64,000 nucleotides of DNA from Chitinophagaceae bacterium. GTDB taxonomy: Bacteria; Bacteroidota; Bacteroidia; Chitinophagales; UBA10324. Every line of letters begins with the position of its first letter. Position 1 is the stretch's first letter. The notes beneath the pieces are model-generated. The model was not told where the DNA came from. It did no database searches and was given only the letters and a program-made list of their open reading frames with translations. Location of the stretch: positions 1 through 64,000 of the forward strand of contig JADJAG010000005.1 in the NCBI GenBank assembly GCA_016704325.1, given 5' to 3'. The translations under genes were made by a program, and so were the position numbers. Of the stretch, positions 35,679 through 44,268 are shown piece by piece.

Positions 35679-37229
35679 TCAGTTCACCAAAATCTCCTCC
35701 CCATTCTTATCATAAAAATGATATTCCATTATGCTGATGCTGTCGCTGGAATCTAAATGTATCCATTGACGGTATTTGAAAAACCAATTCATCCGGATGG
35801 ACGGAAAGCCATGCCGGATGTACGCTTCAAGATAAGGGTGTATAAGCAAGGTGATTTTTTTCTGGTTGTTTTTGGTGATAATGTGGTTGAGGTTTTTCTG
35901 AATATCATCCATCACTAAAATAGAGGGGCCGATTTTGCCGGTACCACCACAGGCTGGGCAGTTTTCATCCGTCACAATCGTTACCTCAGGCTTTACACGC
36001 TGCCTGGTAATCTGCATAATGCCAAAGCGACTGAGCGGAAGAATGGTATGACGGGCTTTGTCCAGCTTCATCATATCAGTCATCTTCTTATTTAGCAGCC
36101 TCTTATTTTCCGGGCTTCGTACGTCAATGAAATCAATTACGATAATACCGCCAATATCACGCAAACGAAGCTGTCGGGCTATTTCTTCGGCAGCTTCCAG
36201 ATTTACGGTCATGGCATTGGCTTCCTGTGTATCACTGCCCGACATTTTATGTCCGCTGTTTACATCAATCACATGCAGCGCTTCCGTATGTTCAATAATC
36301 AGGTAGGCCCCGCTGTTGAGGTTCACAGTCTTGCCGAAACCAACCTTTACCTGTTTGGTGATATCGTACTGATCAAAAACAGGAGTGCGGCCGGTATAGA
36401 GTTGTACGATGTTTTCTTTTTCAGGGGCAATGCGTCCGATGTAGTTCCGTACATCCTGGAACATCTCCTTCGAATTCACCATGATGCGGTTGAAAGACGG
36501 ATTCAGCATGTCGCGCAGCAGGGTAGAAGTCTTGCTCATCTCGCTCATCACTTTCTTGGGAGCATCTTCACCTTTCAATGCCAGGGTAAGCTGCTTCCAT
36601 TTTTCGGTCAGGTGCGTCATGTCTTCATGCAGTTCCTGTACCGACTTGCCTTCTGCCAGCGTGCGCACAATAACACCGAAATTTTTCGGCTTGATACTTT
36701 CAATAAGCCTGTTCAATCTTTTCCGCTCTTCAGTAGAATTGATTTTTTTGGAAAGGCTGATCGAATTCATAAACGGAATCAGCACAATGTATCGGCCGGG
36801 CAATGATATATCGCATGACAAACGATGCCCTTTTGTTGAAATAGGTTCTTTGGTAATCTGCACCAAAAGCGGAACACGCTTGGAGATGGTATTGGCAATC
36901 TTGCCGGTTTTTTGTGTTTCCGGTTCCAGCTTAAAGTCATTTAAGTCAGGAGGCATTACGCCGTCCATTGAAAGTTTTGTAAACTTCTGCGCCGAACGTA
37001 TTTGCGGACCGAGGTCAGAATAATGAAGGAATCCGTTTTTCGGCTGACCAATATCTACGAATGCTGCATTCAGTCCGGGTAACACTTTGCCCACTTTGGC
37101 CAATATAATATCACCTATAGCAATGCTTTGATTCAGTTTCTCCTGGTGCAGTTCGACCAGTACCTTATCTTCCAGCAAAGCAATCTCTACTCCGTCTGTA
37201 CCGGAGTCAATTATTAATTCCCTGTTCAC
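35679..37229 (-). CDS. rng: Ribonuclease E/G family protein
   Basis: 516 residues from the GTG of VNRELIIDSG, the usual start of the family; an upstream ATG (37298) would add 23 residues of unrelated sequence. The S1-like part (residues about 35-110, IGDIILAKVGKVLPGLNAAF) is followed by the catalytic domain with the two Mg-binding aspartates in LHVIDVNSGHK and IIVIDFIDVRSP, about 44 residues apart, and the zinc-link CPACGGTGK. It lacks the long C-terminal scaffold of RNase E. It cuts single-stranded AU-rich RNA in mRNA decay and rRNA processing. It is the last gene of the HU-TPR-basic protein-RNase run typical of the phylum. Confidence 0.93.
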   Translation of the reverse strand: MNRELIIDSGTDGVEIALLEDKVLVELHQEKLNQSIAIGDIILAKVGKVLPGLNAAFVDIGQPKNGFLHYSDLGPQIRSAQKFTKLSMDGVMPPDLNDFKLEPETQKTGKIANTISKRVPLLVQITKEPISTKGHRLSCDISLPGRYIVLIPFMNSISLSKKINSTEERKRLNRLIESIKPKNFGVIVRTLAEGKSVQELHEDMTHLTEKWKQLTLALKGEDAPKKVMSEMSKTSTLLRDMLNPSFNRIMVNSKEMFQDVRNYIGRIAPEKENIVQLYTGRTPVFDQYDITKQVKVGFGKTVNLNSGAYLIIEHTEALHVIDVNSGHKMSGSDTQEANAMTVNLEAAEEIARQLRLRDIGGIIVIDFIDVRSPENKRLLNKKMTDMMKLDKARHTILPLSRFGIMQITRQRVKPEVTIVTDENCPACGGTGKIGPSILVMDDIQKNLNHIITKNNQKKITLLIHPYLEAYIRHGFPSIRMNWFFKYRQWIHLDSSDSISIMEYHFYDKNGEEILVN

Positions 37230-37672
37230 GACACCACAATTAACTAGTGATTCCCTTTCGGGAAATGTGCCATGCAGGATCTCAAAAGAAATCGGCATAT
37301 TCTGTCTGCCTTTTGTTGCGGCCCGACAGTTAAATGACAGGTTTCCTACTTTGCTTCAGCAATAGAAATATTGATGCAGGAAAATCCTTTATCAATTATT
37401 GCTGCAGGCGTAAATGCTGCCTGCTCCATGTAGTATACCTTCAGCGGGTGAAAATACCGGCTGCGACTCATCAGTAGTTATACCAATCGAAAGAGTGGTT
37501 CACAATACTGTTGTTTTTCAATACTTCATTGTGTCGCATGCCGGGAAAATCTTGATGGAAGAGTTGCCAGGAAATGTTCCTTATAAAATCCGGTGCTTTC
37601 AATCAGTGAGGATTATTGAGAAGCACCGGCAAGTGGCAAATACTCTTCCTGCAAAAAACTGCAGCGAAGAAA
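37230..37672. other. Gene-free stretch upstream of the RNase gene
   Basis: About 440 bp between the RNase start and the small basic protein gene. The open frames here are shadows without recognisable motifs. It may hold the 5' leader of the RNase mRNA, which is a self-regulation target in other bacteria; no specific structure was identified. Confidence 0.35.
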
Positions 37673-37768
37673 TTAACGTGATTTCTTCTTATGACGGTTT
37701 TTGCGCAAACGTTTTTTCCGCTTGTGGGTAGCCATTTTATGTCTTTTTCTCTTCTTACCTGATGGCAT
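37673..37768 (-). CDS. 31-residue basic protein (AURKAIP1/COX24-like, ribosome-type)
   Basis: Reading the minus strand from the ATG at 37766-37768 gives MPSGKKRKRHKMATHKRKKR followed by LRKNRHKKKSR and a TAA at 37673. About two thirds of the residues are Lys, Arg or His. This is the short basic protein conserved in Bacteroidota that databases place in the AURKAIP1/COX24 domain family, related to mitochondrial ribosomal protein mS38. It lies 3 bp after the stop of the TPR gene, so it is co-transcribed with it and with HU. A role on the ribosome is inferred from family and composition. It is shorter than usual ORF cutoffs and easily missed. Confidence 0.85.
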   Translation of the reverse strand: MPSGKKRKRHKMATHKRKKRLRKNRHKKKSR

Positions 37769-37771
37769 TGT

Positions 37772-38626
37772 TTATTGATTTTTGATTTGGTTAATATATG
37801 AATCGATCTGCGCCCTGAAATCAGCATCTTCTACAAGTAATTTGCAAGACTCCAGCGCTTTTATGGCTTCTTCTTTCTTTCCCAAAGCGCGATAGGCTTC
37901 AGCCAGGTGAAAATAAGCTTCGGCATTATCAGGGTGGAGTTGCACTACTTTCTCCAGCCTTGCTGCGGCTTTATCATATTGGCCTGAAACGACAGCCAGC
38001 CGTCCAAGGGCCAGGTTCATTTCCAGGTTATCCGGATATTTTTTTTCTACTTCTTTCAGCAGTGTAACGCCCTGCATCACTTGTCCCTGCCCATCTATGT
38101 AGCATAAAGCCTGCCTGATAGGGTAGTCCTGGTTAGCAGTATCCAGTTTGCGAAGCTGTTCGTAACATTTAATGGCTTCCTGTACTGCAAAAATCCTTAC
38201 GGTAGAATCGGCAGCATTTGGAAAACCCATAAAGAAACGGTTGGCAGCCTCTTCCCAGGTTTTGATATCGTTGTTTATGGCTGCTGCTTCCGCAAAGTAT
38301 TTTCCGGCTACGATAATATTGCCGGTCCTGGTCCAATCTTCGCCAAGGTGTATCAAAGTTTGCGCTTTATCCTTTTCGCCCCTGCTTTTCTCGAGGCTCA
38401 TTTCCACCATAGCGATTGAATCGCGCTGATTGTCGGAAAGGGTCAGGCGGGCTTTATCCAGGATGGCATTGAAATCGACGCTGACCATTCCTGCACTTAC
38501 TCCCTCCTGCATGGCACCAGGCATCGCCACCTCCTCTTTCTTAGGGGCTTTGGTGACTCCAAATAAAAAGAGGATTGCCACCAAAGCAACCCCACTTACC
38601 AGCAAAATGACCTGTTGAATCCTCAA
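37772..38626 (-). CDS. TPR-repeat membrane-anchored protein
   Basis: 284 residues. A single N-terminal membrane helix (IQQVILLVSGVALVAILFLF) precedes a linker and then TPR repeats from about residue 150: EAIKCYEQLRKLDTANQDYP, LALGRLAVVSGQYDKAAARL and AEAYFHLAEAYRALGKKEEA are clear. It is found between HU and RNase E/G genes in many Bacteroidota; function is unknown, presumably a scaffold facing the periplasm or cytoplasm. It starts 6 bp after HU stops (38633). Confidence 0.85.
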   Translation of the reverse strand: MRIQQVILLVSGVALVAILFLFGVTKAPKKEEVAMPGAMQEGVSAGMVSVDFNAILDKARLTLSDNQRDSIAMVEMSLEKSRGEKDKAQTLIHLGEDWTRTGNIIVAGKYFAEAAAINNDIKTWEEAANRFFMGFPNAADSTVRIFAVQEAIKCYEQLRKLDTANQDYPIRQALCYIDGQGQVMQGVTLLKEVEKKYPDNLEMNLALGRLAVVSGQYDKAAARLEKVVQLHPDNAEAYFHLAEAYRALGKKEEAIKALESCKLLVEDADFRAQIDSYINQIKNQ

Positions 38627-38632
38627 ATCAGC

Positions 38633-38926
38633 TTATTTTTGGGCCGGAACCGTGCCTTTTACCTTGTCCATGAAGGTTTTAGCGGGCTTAAAGGCAGGAA
38701 TAAAATGCTCAGGAATGATAATGGCCTCGTTCTTCTTGATATTGCGGCCGATCTTCTGCCGGCGCTTTTTCACGATAAAACTTCCAAAACCTCTTACATA
38801 CACGTTTTCGCCTTGTTTCAGCGATTCTTTAATTTCCTTGAAAAACGACTCCAGGGTAACCAGTACATCAACTTTGGCAATACCGGTTTTATCTGAAATC
38901 TTAGTAATCAAATCCGCTTTTCTCAT
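38633..38926 (-). CDS. HU-family DNA-binding protein
   Basis: 97 residues. The order MRKADLITKISDKTGIAKVD, LESFFKEIKESLKQGENVYV, RGFGSFIVKKRRQKIGRNIK and IPEHFIPAFKPAKTF gives the complete histone-like fold, including the beta-arm and the conserved proline region (NEAIIIPEHFIPAFKPAK). It bends and compacts DNA. It heads the four-gene run of HU, TPR, basic protein and RNase. It is a short, non-extended type, as usual in this gene position. Confidence 0.93.
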   Translation of the reverse strand: MRKADLITKISDKTGIAKVDVLVTLESFFKEIKESLKQGENVYVRGFGSFIVKKRRQKIGRNIKKNEAIIIPEHFIPAFKPAKTFMDKVKGTVPAQK

Positions 38927-39219
38927 GGAGTAATTTGATTTATAAGTAACTAACTATTAATCTGTTTTGAAAAAGTAAGGGCGCAAATTTCGGAAAAAAA
39001 TCCGAACGGTGAAGCATATGGTGAATTTTAAATTCAAGAACGAACGAGTAGTGAGTAGTGAGTTGCGGGTAGCGAGTAGTGAGTGTGTGCGCAGTGAATG
39101 GCTAAAAGTCATGCATCTTAAATCCTACGTCTTACCTCTTAAGTCCTGTATCTTGGCTCCTGATTCCCAACTCCCAACTCCTCATCCTAAACTAACTTCA
39201 GACACCAAAACCGCAATAC
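38927..39219. other. Intergenic region between HU and SRPBCC gene, largely duplicated
   Basis: This holds the HU promoter on one side and a degenerate AGTGAGTAGTGAG-type simple repeat (39046-39100). From 38989 it is the upstream part of the 620-bp duplication with 43446-44078. Confidence 0.5.
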
Positions 39220-39605
39220 ATGCCCAAAACCATCACCCAAAGGGTCGTTTTCAAAAATACAACGGCCAGCGAGCTGTATGAACTGTATATGAATGCGAAG
39301 AAGCATAGTGCAGCTACCGGAACCGGCACTAAAATTTCTGAAAAAGAAGGTGCAAAATATTCAGCAGGTGACGATTATATAACCGGTAAAAACCTGGTGC
39401 TGATGAAAAACAAGATGATCGTTCAAACCTGGAAAGCCGCTGATTGGGATGAAGATGAACAGGATTCCATTTTCATGCTCACTTTTGAGCAACAGGGAAA
39501 AAATGCTGTGCTTAATATGGTACATGCGAATATTCCTGATAAGCATGCAGATAGTATTAAGAAGGGGTGGACGACGTATTATTGGAATCCGTGGAAGGCT
39601 TACTT
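38989..39605. repeat. Direct duplication, copy 1 (SRPBCC gene and upstream DNA)
   Basis: About 617 bp matching 43446-44078, including GAAGCATATGGTGAATTTTA, the AGTGAGT-type repeat and almost all of the SRPBCC reading frame. Differences are mostly substitutions in the simple-repeat section. The copy next to HU is probably the original, because it borders the conserved gene. Confidence 0.85.
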
Positions 39606-39639
39606 GGCAAGTAACCCGGTGACCAAGGTTACCATGTGA
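39220..39639 (+). CDS. SRPBCC (AHSA1-like) family protein, copy 1
   Basis: 139 residues with TQRVVFKNTTASELYELYMN at the start, GAKYSAGDDYITGKNLVLMK in the centre and KKGWTTYYWNPWKAYLASNP at the end. This is the START-like ligand-pocket fold of AHSA1-type proteins. The ligand is unknown. It is nearly identical to the gene at 43688, with a longer end here (SNPVTKVTM) because the duplication stops before the natural end. It is the only plus-strand gene between HU and the barrel genes. Confidence 0.8.
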   Translation: MPKTITQRVVFKNTTASELYELYMNAKKHSAATGTGTKISEKEGAKYSAGDDYITGKNLVLMKNKMIVQTWKAADWDEDEQDSIFMLTFEQQGKNAVLNMVHANIPDKHADSIKKGWTTYYWNPWKAYLASNPVTKVTM

Positions 39640-39727
39640 TCAGATGATGTATTGACCTCTTAAGTAAAATGGATCATATCTGATTGGTTTCTTTTGAAAC
39701 ATTAGGTTTACCAATAGACTAAGTCCA

Positions 39728-40345
39728 CTATTTTTTTTTAGAAAAATTAAAACAATACCCTGCTGATAAGCCATAATTTATGTCTGGATATCCGATTTTG
39801 AATGCATGGAACTTTAACTGGTATTTCAGTTCAATGTGCTGGATAATGAGTACTGTAAACTCAAGTCCTGTGTTCATACCTATCAAATTGTGATTAATTT
39901 GCTGACCGTGAGTTTCAATACCATCTAATTCATACGATATCGAATCTAATAAAAACTCATTTCCCCATTTGAAAGAGGGGCCGATGAAAAGGTTAAACTG
40001 TGCATAGATTTTTGTATCTGAAAATAGTGAAATAGCTGCTGAAACATCCACTGTGTTCAAGTCTCTAGCAGATATTTGCCCTACATATTTCCTAATATCT
40101 ACTTCAATATCTTCATTCAGATCGTCTTTGAATCCGCTATATGCTCCAGAAATTTTGAATTGAGGTGAAATAGAACGTTCACAATAAATTTCGAATTTAT
40201 TTTTTCCTACTTCCCAATCCAGATATTGCTGAGATAGGTAGCTGAATCCAAGACAATTATTTTTAGGTTGCGCATGAATTCTTTCGTGAAGAAAAATAAC
40301 TGATAATGCTATAAATGAGATATGAAAGATTATTTTCGACAGCAT
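39728..40345 (-). CDS. Outer-membrane beta-barrel-like protein, paralogue 1
   Basis: 205 residues with a signal peptide (IIFHISFIALSVIFLHERIH). Alternating strand sequence includes FEIYCERSISPQFKISGAYS, YAQFNLFIGPSFKWGNEFLL and LKYQLKFHAFKIGYPDINYG, ending LSAGYCFNFSKKK. I do not recognise the family, but the final strand pattern with Phe near the end and the 'R-ISP' motif suggest a small barrel. It is a clear paralogue of the next gene (matching RSISPxxxxxGxxS, VGxIxxRxL, IGPSxxxGxEFL and SxGxGYCFN), so the two arose by tandem duplication. Confidence 0.6.
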   Translation of the reverse strand: MLSKIIFHISFIALSVIFLHERIHAQPKNNCLGFSYLSQQYLDWEVGKNKFEIYCERSISPQFKISGAYSGFKDDLNEDIEVDIRKYVGQISARDLNTVDVSAAISLFSDTKIYAQFNLFIGPSFKWGNEFLLDSISYELDGIETHGQQINHNLIGMNTGLEFTVLIIQHIELKYQLKFHAFKIGYPDINYGLSAGYCFNFSKKK

Positions 40346-40372
40346 TATTCCAATACGATTTAATCGAACGTT

Positions 40373-40978
40373 TTATTTTTTCTTTTTATCAAATGGCGCA
40401 TTAAAGCAATAGCCAATACCCATTCCATAAGAGTACATGGGTTTGCCTTCGATGAATGTTCTCAACTTCATACCAGCAAAAACTTCCATTCTTTTTAAAG
40501 TGGTAACACTTAGGTCAAATCCCACATTTAAACCAAGGCTATTTCGATGTAAAGTTCCCCCATTTACTTCCGGAAATCCAACGTCAATGATCCCATAAAA
40601 CAAAAATTCACCACCCATTGTATAGGAGGGCCCGAAAAAAATGTGGGAGCACAGAGGTATTTCATTTAATTCAAACAATGTAGTCTTTACGGAAAGATCA
40701 AAATATGCTAAATTTCTTTCAGTAATTTTCCCCACATAACTATCTACATTGATGTCGGGATAACTCAGTATGTCAGCATTCACGTAAGAAATAGAGCCAG
40801 TTACTTCAATTTTTGGGCTAATGCTTCTTGATAATTGTCCTTCTAGGCTAAAGGTGCCTCTTTCCCAGTCAGGAAAATGGTTGATTCTGAAATTTAAGTT
40901 TATTGAATTCAGATAAGGTTGACCATATGTGACATGACTACATATCCAAAAAATGACAATGAAACTTGTCCGAATCAT
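40373..40978 (-). CDS. Outer-membrane beta-barrel-like protein, paralogue 2
   Basis: 201 residues with an N-terminal signal (TSFIVIFWICSHVTYG). Shared with paralogue 1 are LSRSISPKIEVTGSISYVNA, YVGKITERNLAYFDLSVKTT, FGPSYTMGGEFLFYG and YGMGIGYCFNAPFDKKKK. It is separated from its paralogue by 27 bp and from the M4 protease by 29 bp, so the three probably form one minus-strand transcript led by the protease. No function can be named. Confidence 0.6.
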   Translation of the reverse strand: MIRTSFIVIFWICSHVTYGQPYLNSINLNFRINHFPDWERGTFSLEGQLSRSISPKIEVTGSISYVNADILSYPDINVDSYVGKITERNLAYFDLSVKTTLFELNEIPLCSHIFFGPSYTMGGEFLFYGIIDVGFPEVNGGTLHRNSLGLNVGFDLSVTTLKRMEVFAGMKLRTFIEGKPMYSYGMGIGYCFNAPFDKKKK

Positions 40979-41007
40979 GATTAGCCTAATTATTCAAAAA
41001 TTTGATA

Positions 41008-43236
41008 TTATCTTATGATCTGGATGGGTTCAAGTATTGAATGTGTGGGTGAGACTAACCTTAAAAAATAAAATCCAGGAGATAGTTGGGACACATTAAT
41101 TTCTGAATATGAATCATTAAGGTTGAACTCTTTAACAATTATTCCTTGATTATTAAAAATACAACCTTGACTATTAAGCATTGAAGATTGAAAATGAATA
41201 TTCAAGGTAGAAGTCGCAGGGTTTGGATAAATTGAATAAGTATCCAATGAATCTATCTGAGCAACCTTACAGGGAGAGCATCCAGGACCGCACTGATAAA
41301 AGGACACTGTTTTATAAGTGGATGTGGAATTACCTTGGTAATACGCTGTTACAGATATTGTCTTTGTTGTTGTATTTGCTGTACCTGTGAGTGTATAAGT
41401 TGAACTTGTGGTAGGGCTGCTGTTAGGTATCCAAGTTGAAGGTATACTCCATGCAAAGGTAGTTCCAGCCCTCGTTTTTGCCGTATAAACAGCCGGGAAG
41501 TCAGTTCCATCATCACACAGAGTGGGTGACCCATTTAACGTAACGCAAAAAGAGTATGCAGTTCCAAGAACTTGGACTGCATCCCATGCTGCACAAACCT
41601 GTGCGTGTTCATTTGAGCAAGCTCCGTAAAGATCGATAGCTGCCTGTTTAGTATGCGCTCTAAGATTTGGGTATGTCTCTGATGTAGTAACATAATTTGT
41701 AAGAGCTCTATATAATATTAATCTGGCAGTATTTTCTCCAATCCCAGAAACAGTTGTTAAACCGCCAACAGATAATCTATAAAACCAATAGCTACAAACA
41801 CCAGCTACCGAATATGGATCATTTATGTTCCAGAAACCGTTTTCTTCATAAAACGCTGCTTGTGGGCTAAGCACACCATAACGGAAGGAAGTATGTGGCG
41901 CATTCAAGAAACGCTCTATACCAAATTCAAGTTTATTGCCTGTTGACCAATTCCACGAGGATGGAAATGTGTATTTTTCAGTCATCACCGAAAAAATATC
42001 ACAAAAAGATTCTTCAATTCCATCTGCTTCTGTTCCAGCATTTGTTAGTCCTCCTGTTTCATTTTGAAAAACTCCATGTGTAAATTCATGGGATAAAACA
42101 TTTGAATGTTCTTCACCAGTTTTTATTTTGATTAGATCGTAATCATTTGTACTGTTCGTATAATTAGAACTCGAAATACCATCTACCTCATACCAAATTC
42201 GCATGTTTTTGCTACTTGAGTTGCTTGTTCCATTTCTTCCATGAGTACTCTTAAAATAATTGTATGCTTGCTCAATACCCCAAAGACATGATGCAGGTGC
42301 GCTCAAAGTTCCAGCCCAATCATTTTCATTATTCAAAATTAATGCTGTAGCATCCCACCATGGATGCCCGCCATTGTGTTCCTTTACAGTATATCTACCT
42401 GTTTGGGTGGTTCCATCACCAATGCATTCGGTTTCGAGAATATAATCATCGTAGGGGAATCCACGATGCATTGTATAAAGTGCATAGCTTGATCCTTCAT
42501 ATTTTGTTGAAGTAGTACCCGAAACACAACTATCATAATCACCAGCATCAAAGTTTTTTATAACGATTCCACTAATAGCATCGACATATACAATAATATG
42601 CTGATCAGGTTCTATGCAAATTATATCGAACATATATGCGAGCCTATAATTTTCATTTGTCCATTTATCAGGTTCAACTTGGGTAATAACTAATTTGCCA
42701 GTAGGATAGTTGGTAGCATTTGGGTCTTTAAGATCACTTTTAAGTTGAGATTCTACTTCAATGATTTCCCAAGCAAAAATATTAGCATTAACTGCATTTA
42801 TGGCTGTTTCTTTTGCAACAACTTCTGACAATACTTTGTCTAAATCAAAATCAATCCCGCTCACAATTTTTCCATCTGCTCCATACAATACGCCATCTTT
42901 GGTATGCATAGAATAGCCTGACAATTCAATTTCAATTCCCTTATAGTTCTGGCGATAAAAATAGTGTTCGTAGCCCTCCAAATCGTCTTTTTTCACTTTT
43001 TGAAGTTCCATTTTGTCATGAGCACCAAGTCCTAAAATCTGGTTGTAGTCAGTAAAATAACTTTCAATATTTACGTCATTGTTTTCAGCAAAAGAAATCC
43101 ACCCTGAATACGAGTCAACATTCGCAACTTGTTCAAGGTCGGAACCCTCAATCTGAACTTTGTTGAAAACAGGTTGACTAAAAGCACAGAGGGATAGTAA
43201 AAATGATAATGAGCAAAAAACAATTTTTGTTTTCAT
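41008..43236 (-). CDS. M4-family metallopeptidase, T9SS-sorted
   Basis: 742 residues. A signal peptide (IVFCSLSFLLSLCAFSQ) is followed by an FTP/PepSY-like propeptide (to about residue 230, IIVYVDAISGIVIKN). The catalytic domain has zinc ligands His383 and His387 in HEFTH and the third ligand in EADGIEESFCDIF. A Cys-containing FN3-like insert (TLCDDGTDFPAVYTAKTRAG ...) precedes a T9SS type A domain, which starts at YSIYPNPATSTLNIHF and ends at GFYFLRLVSPTHSILEPIQI. The propeptide and zinc site match the other M4 protein at 30703, but the third-ligand region is different (GIEESFCD versus ALNESFAD). It probably leads the operon with the barrel pair. Confidence 0.92.
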   Translation of the reverse strand: MKTKIVFCSLSFLLSLCAFSQPVFNKVQIEGSDLEQVANVDSYSGWISFAENNDVNIESYFTDYNQILGLGAHDKMELQKVKKDDLEGYEHYFYRQNYKGIEIELSGYSMHTKDGVLYGADGKIVSGIDFDLDKVLSEVVAKETAINAVNANIFAWEIIEVESQLKSDLKDPNATNYPTGKLVITQVEPDKWTNENYRLAYMFDIICIEPDQHIIVYVDAISGIVIKNFDAGDYDSCVSGTTSTKYEGSSYALYTMHRGFPYDDYILETECIGDGTTQTGRYTVKEHNGGHPWWDATALILNNENDWAGTLSAPASCLWGIEQAYNYFKSTHGRNGTSNSSSKNMRIWYEVDGISSSNYTNSTNDYDLIKIKTGEEHSNVLSHEFTHGVFQNETGGLTNAGTEADGIEESFCDIFSVMTEKYTFPSSWNWSTGNKLEFGIERFLNAPHTSFRYGVLSPQAAFYEENGFWNINDPYSVAGVCSYWFYRLSVGGLTTVSGIGENTARLILYRALTNYVTTSETYPNLRAHTKQAAIDLYGACSNEHAQVCAAWDAVQVLGTAYSFCVTLNGSPTLCDDGTDFPAVYTAKTRAGTTFAWSIPSTWIPNSSPTTSSTYTLTGTANTTTKTISVTAYYQGNSTSTYKTVSFYQCGPGCSPCKVAQIDSLDTYSIYPNPATSTLNIHFQSSMLNSQGCIFNNQGIIVKEFNLNDSYSEINVSQLSPGFYFLRLVSPTHSILEPIQIIR

Positions 43237-43687
43237 AGAATGGAATTATAGAGGTTAAAATGAAATATACATTTTCTCAAGTAGGTAATTATTTAAAGTT
43301 AGTCAAAACTAATATTTAATGGTAGAATCTGCAACTTTTTGCTTACGAAGTAAACTGTTTTGGATATTTAAAGTTGCCAAAGGACAATAACCAATCCCTC
43401 CACTAATAAACTATTACAATGGCATGCAGCCAATCCTCGCAGCATTTTGGAAAAAAATCCGAAAGGTGAAGCATATGGTGAATTTTAAATTCAAGAAGGA
43501 ACAAGTAAAGAGAGGTGAGTAGTGAGATGTGAGTGGCGAGAAGTGAGTATTGGGTAGTGAGCAGTGAAAGGCTAAGTCTTATGTCTTAAATCCTACGTCT
43601 TACCTCTTAAGTCCTGTATCTTGGCTCCTGATTCCCAACTCCCAACTCCTCATCCCAAACTAACTTCAGACACCAAAACCGCAATAC
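43237..43687. other. Intergenic region, second half duplicated from 38989
   Basis: The first 200 bp are AT-rich and hold the M4 promoter. From 43446 the sequence repeats the HU-proximal segment, with a simple AGTGAGT-type stretch. Confidence 0.45.
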
Positions 43688-44078
43688 ATGCCCAAAACCA
43701 TCACCCAAAGGGTCGTTTTCAAAAATACAACGGCCAGCGAGCTGTATGAACTGTATATGAATGCGAAGAAGCATAGTGCAGCAACCGGAACCGTCACTAA
43801 AATTTCTGAAAAAGAAGGTGCAAAATATTCAGCAGGTGACGATTATATAACCGGTAAAAACCTGGTGCTGGTAAAAAACAAGATGATCGTTCAAACCTGG
43901 AAAGCCGCTGATTGGGATAAAGATGAACAGGATTCCATTTTCATACTCACTTTTGAACAACAGGGAAAAAATGCAGTGCTTAATATGGTACATGCGAATA
44001 TTCCTGATAAGCATGCAGATAGTATTAAGAAGGGGTGGACGACCTATTATTGGGATATGTGGAAGGAGTATTTAGCAG
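43446..44078. repeat. Direct duplication, copy 2 (SRPBCC gene and upstream DNA)
   Basis: It matches 38989-39605. The copies are in the same direction and bracket the M4 protease with its two barrel-like genes. A short minisatellite follows directly (44099-44151). Confidence 0.85.
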
Positions 44079-44083
44079 GTTAG
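43688..44083 (+). CDS. SRPBCC (AHSA1-like) family protein, copy 2
   Basis: 131 residues. It differs from the copy at 39220 by a few substitutions (for example GTVTKISEKEG for GTGTKISEKEG, NLVLVKNK for NLVLMKNK and DKDEQDSIFIL for DEDEQDSIFML) and by its end, YYWDMWKEYLAG. Both frames are open, which suggests recent duplication or continuing selection. Ligand and role unknown. Confidence 0.8.
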   Translation: MPKTITQRVVFKNTTASELYELYMNAKKHSAATGTVTKISEKEGAKYSAGDDYITGKNLVLVKNKMIVQTWKAADWDKDEQDSIFILTFEQQGKNAVLNMVHANIPDKHADSIKKGWTTYYWDMWKEYLAG

Positions 44084-44098
44084 CAGATGGGTAAGCCA

Positions 44099-44151
44099 AA
44101 TGGTTAAATGGTTAAATGGTTGAATGGTTGAACGGTTAAATGGTTGAATGG
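44099..44151. repeat. 8-bp-period minisatellite
   Basis: Six or seven copies of AATGGTTA/AATGGTTG, with one AACGGTTA variant. It lies just past the SRPBCC copy 2 stop. Repeats of this kind change in length by slippage; no role is apparent. Confidence 0.75.
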
Positions 44152-44268
44152 AGTGGCGGTGGAATGAATTATGTAGGGTGCTTTTCTGCTAACATGCGAT
44201 CTTGAATAAGTTTACCGAAAATTGTCGACAAAATATCTCTTTCACTACCGGTAAAAGGAATGCGTTTA

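Noticed and set aside
37414..37731. Plus-strand frame of 105 codons
   Set aside because: It overlaps the conserved 31-residue basic gene on the other strand and shows no domain or signal.
44099..44151. Origin-type iterons
   Set aside because: The 8-bp repeat is a simple minisatellite with no replication gene, DnaA box cluster or AT-rich unwinding block beside it.
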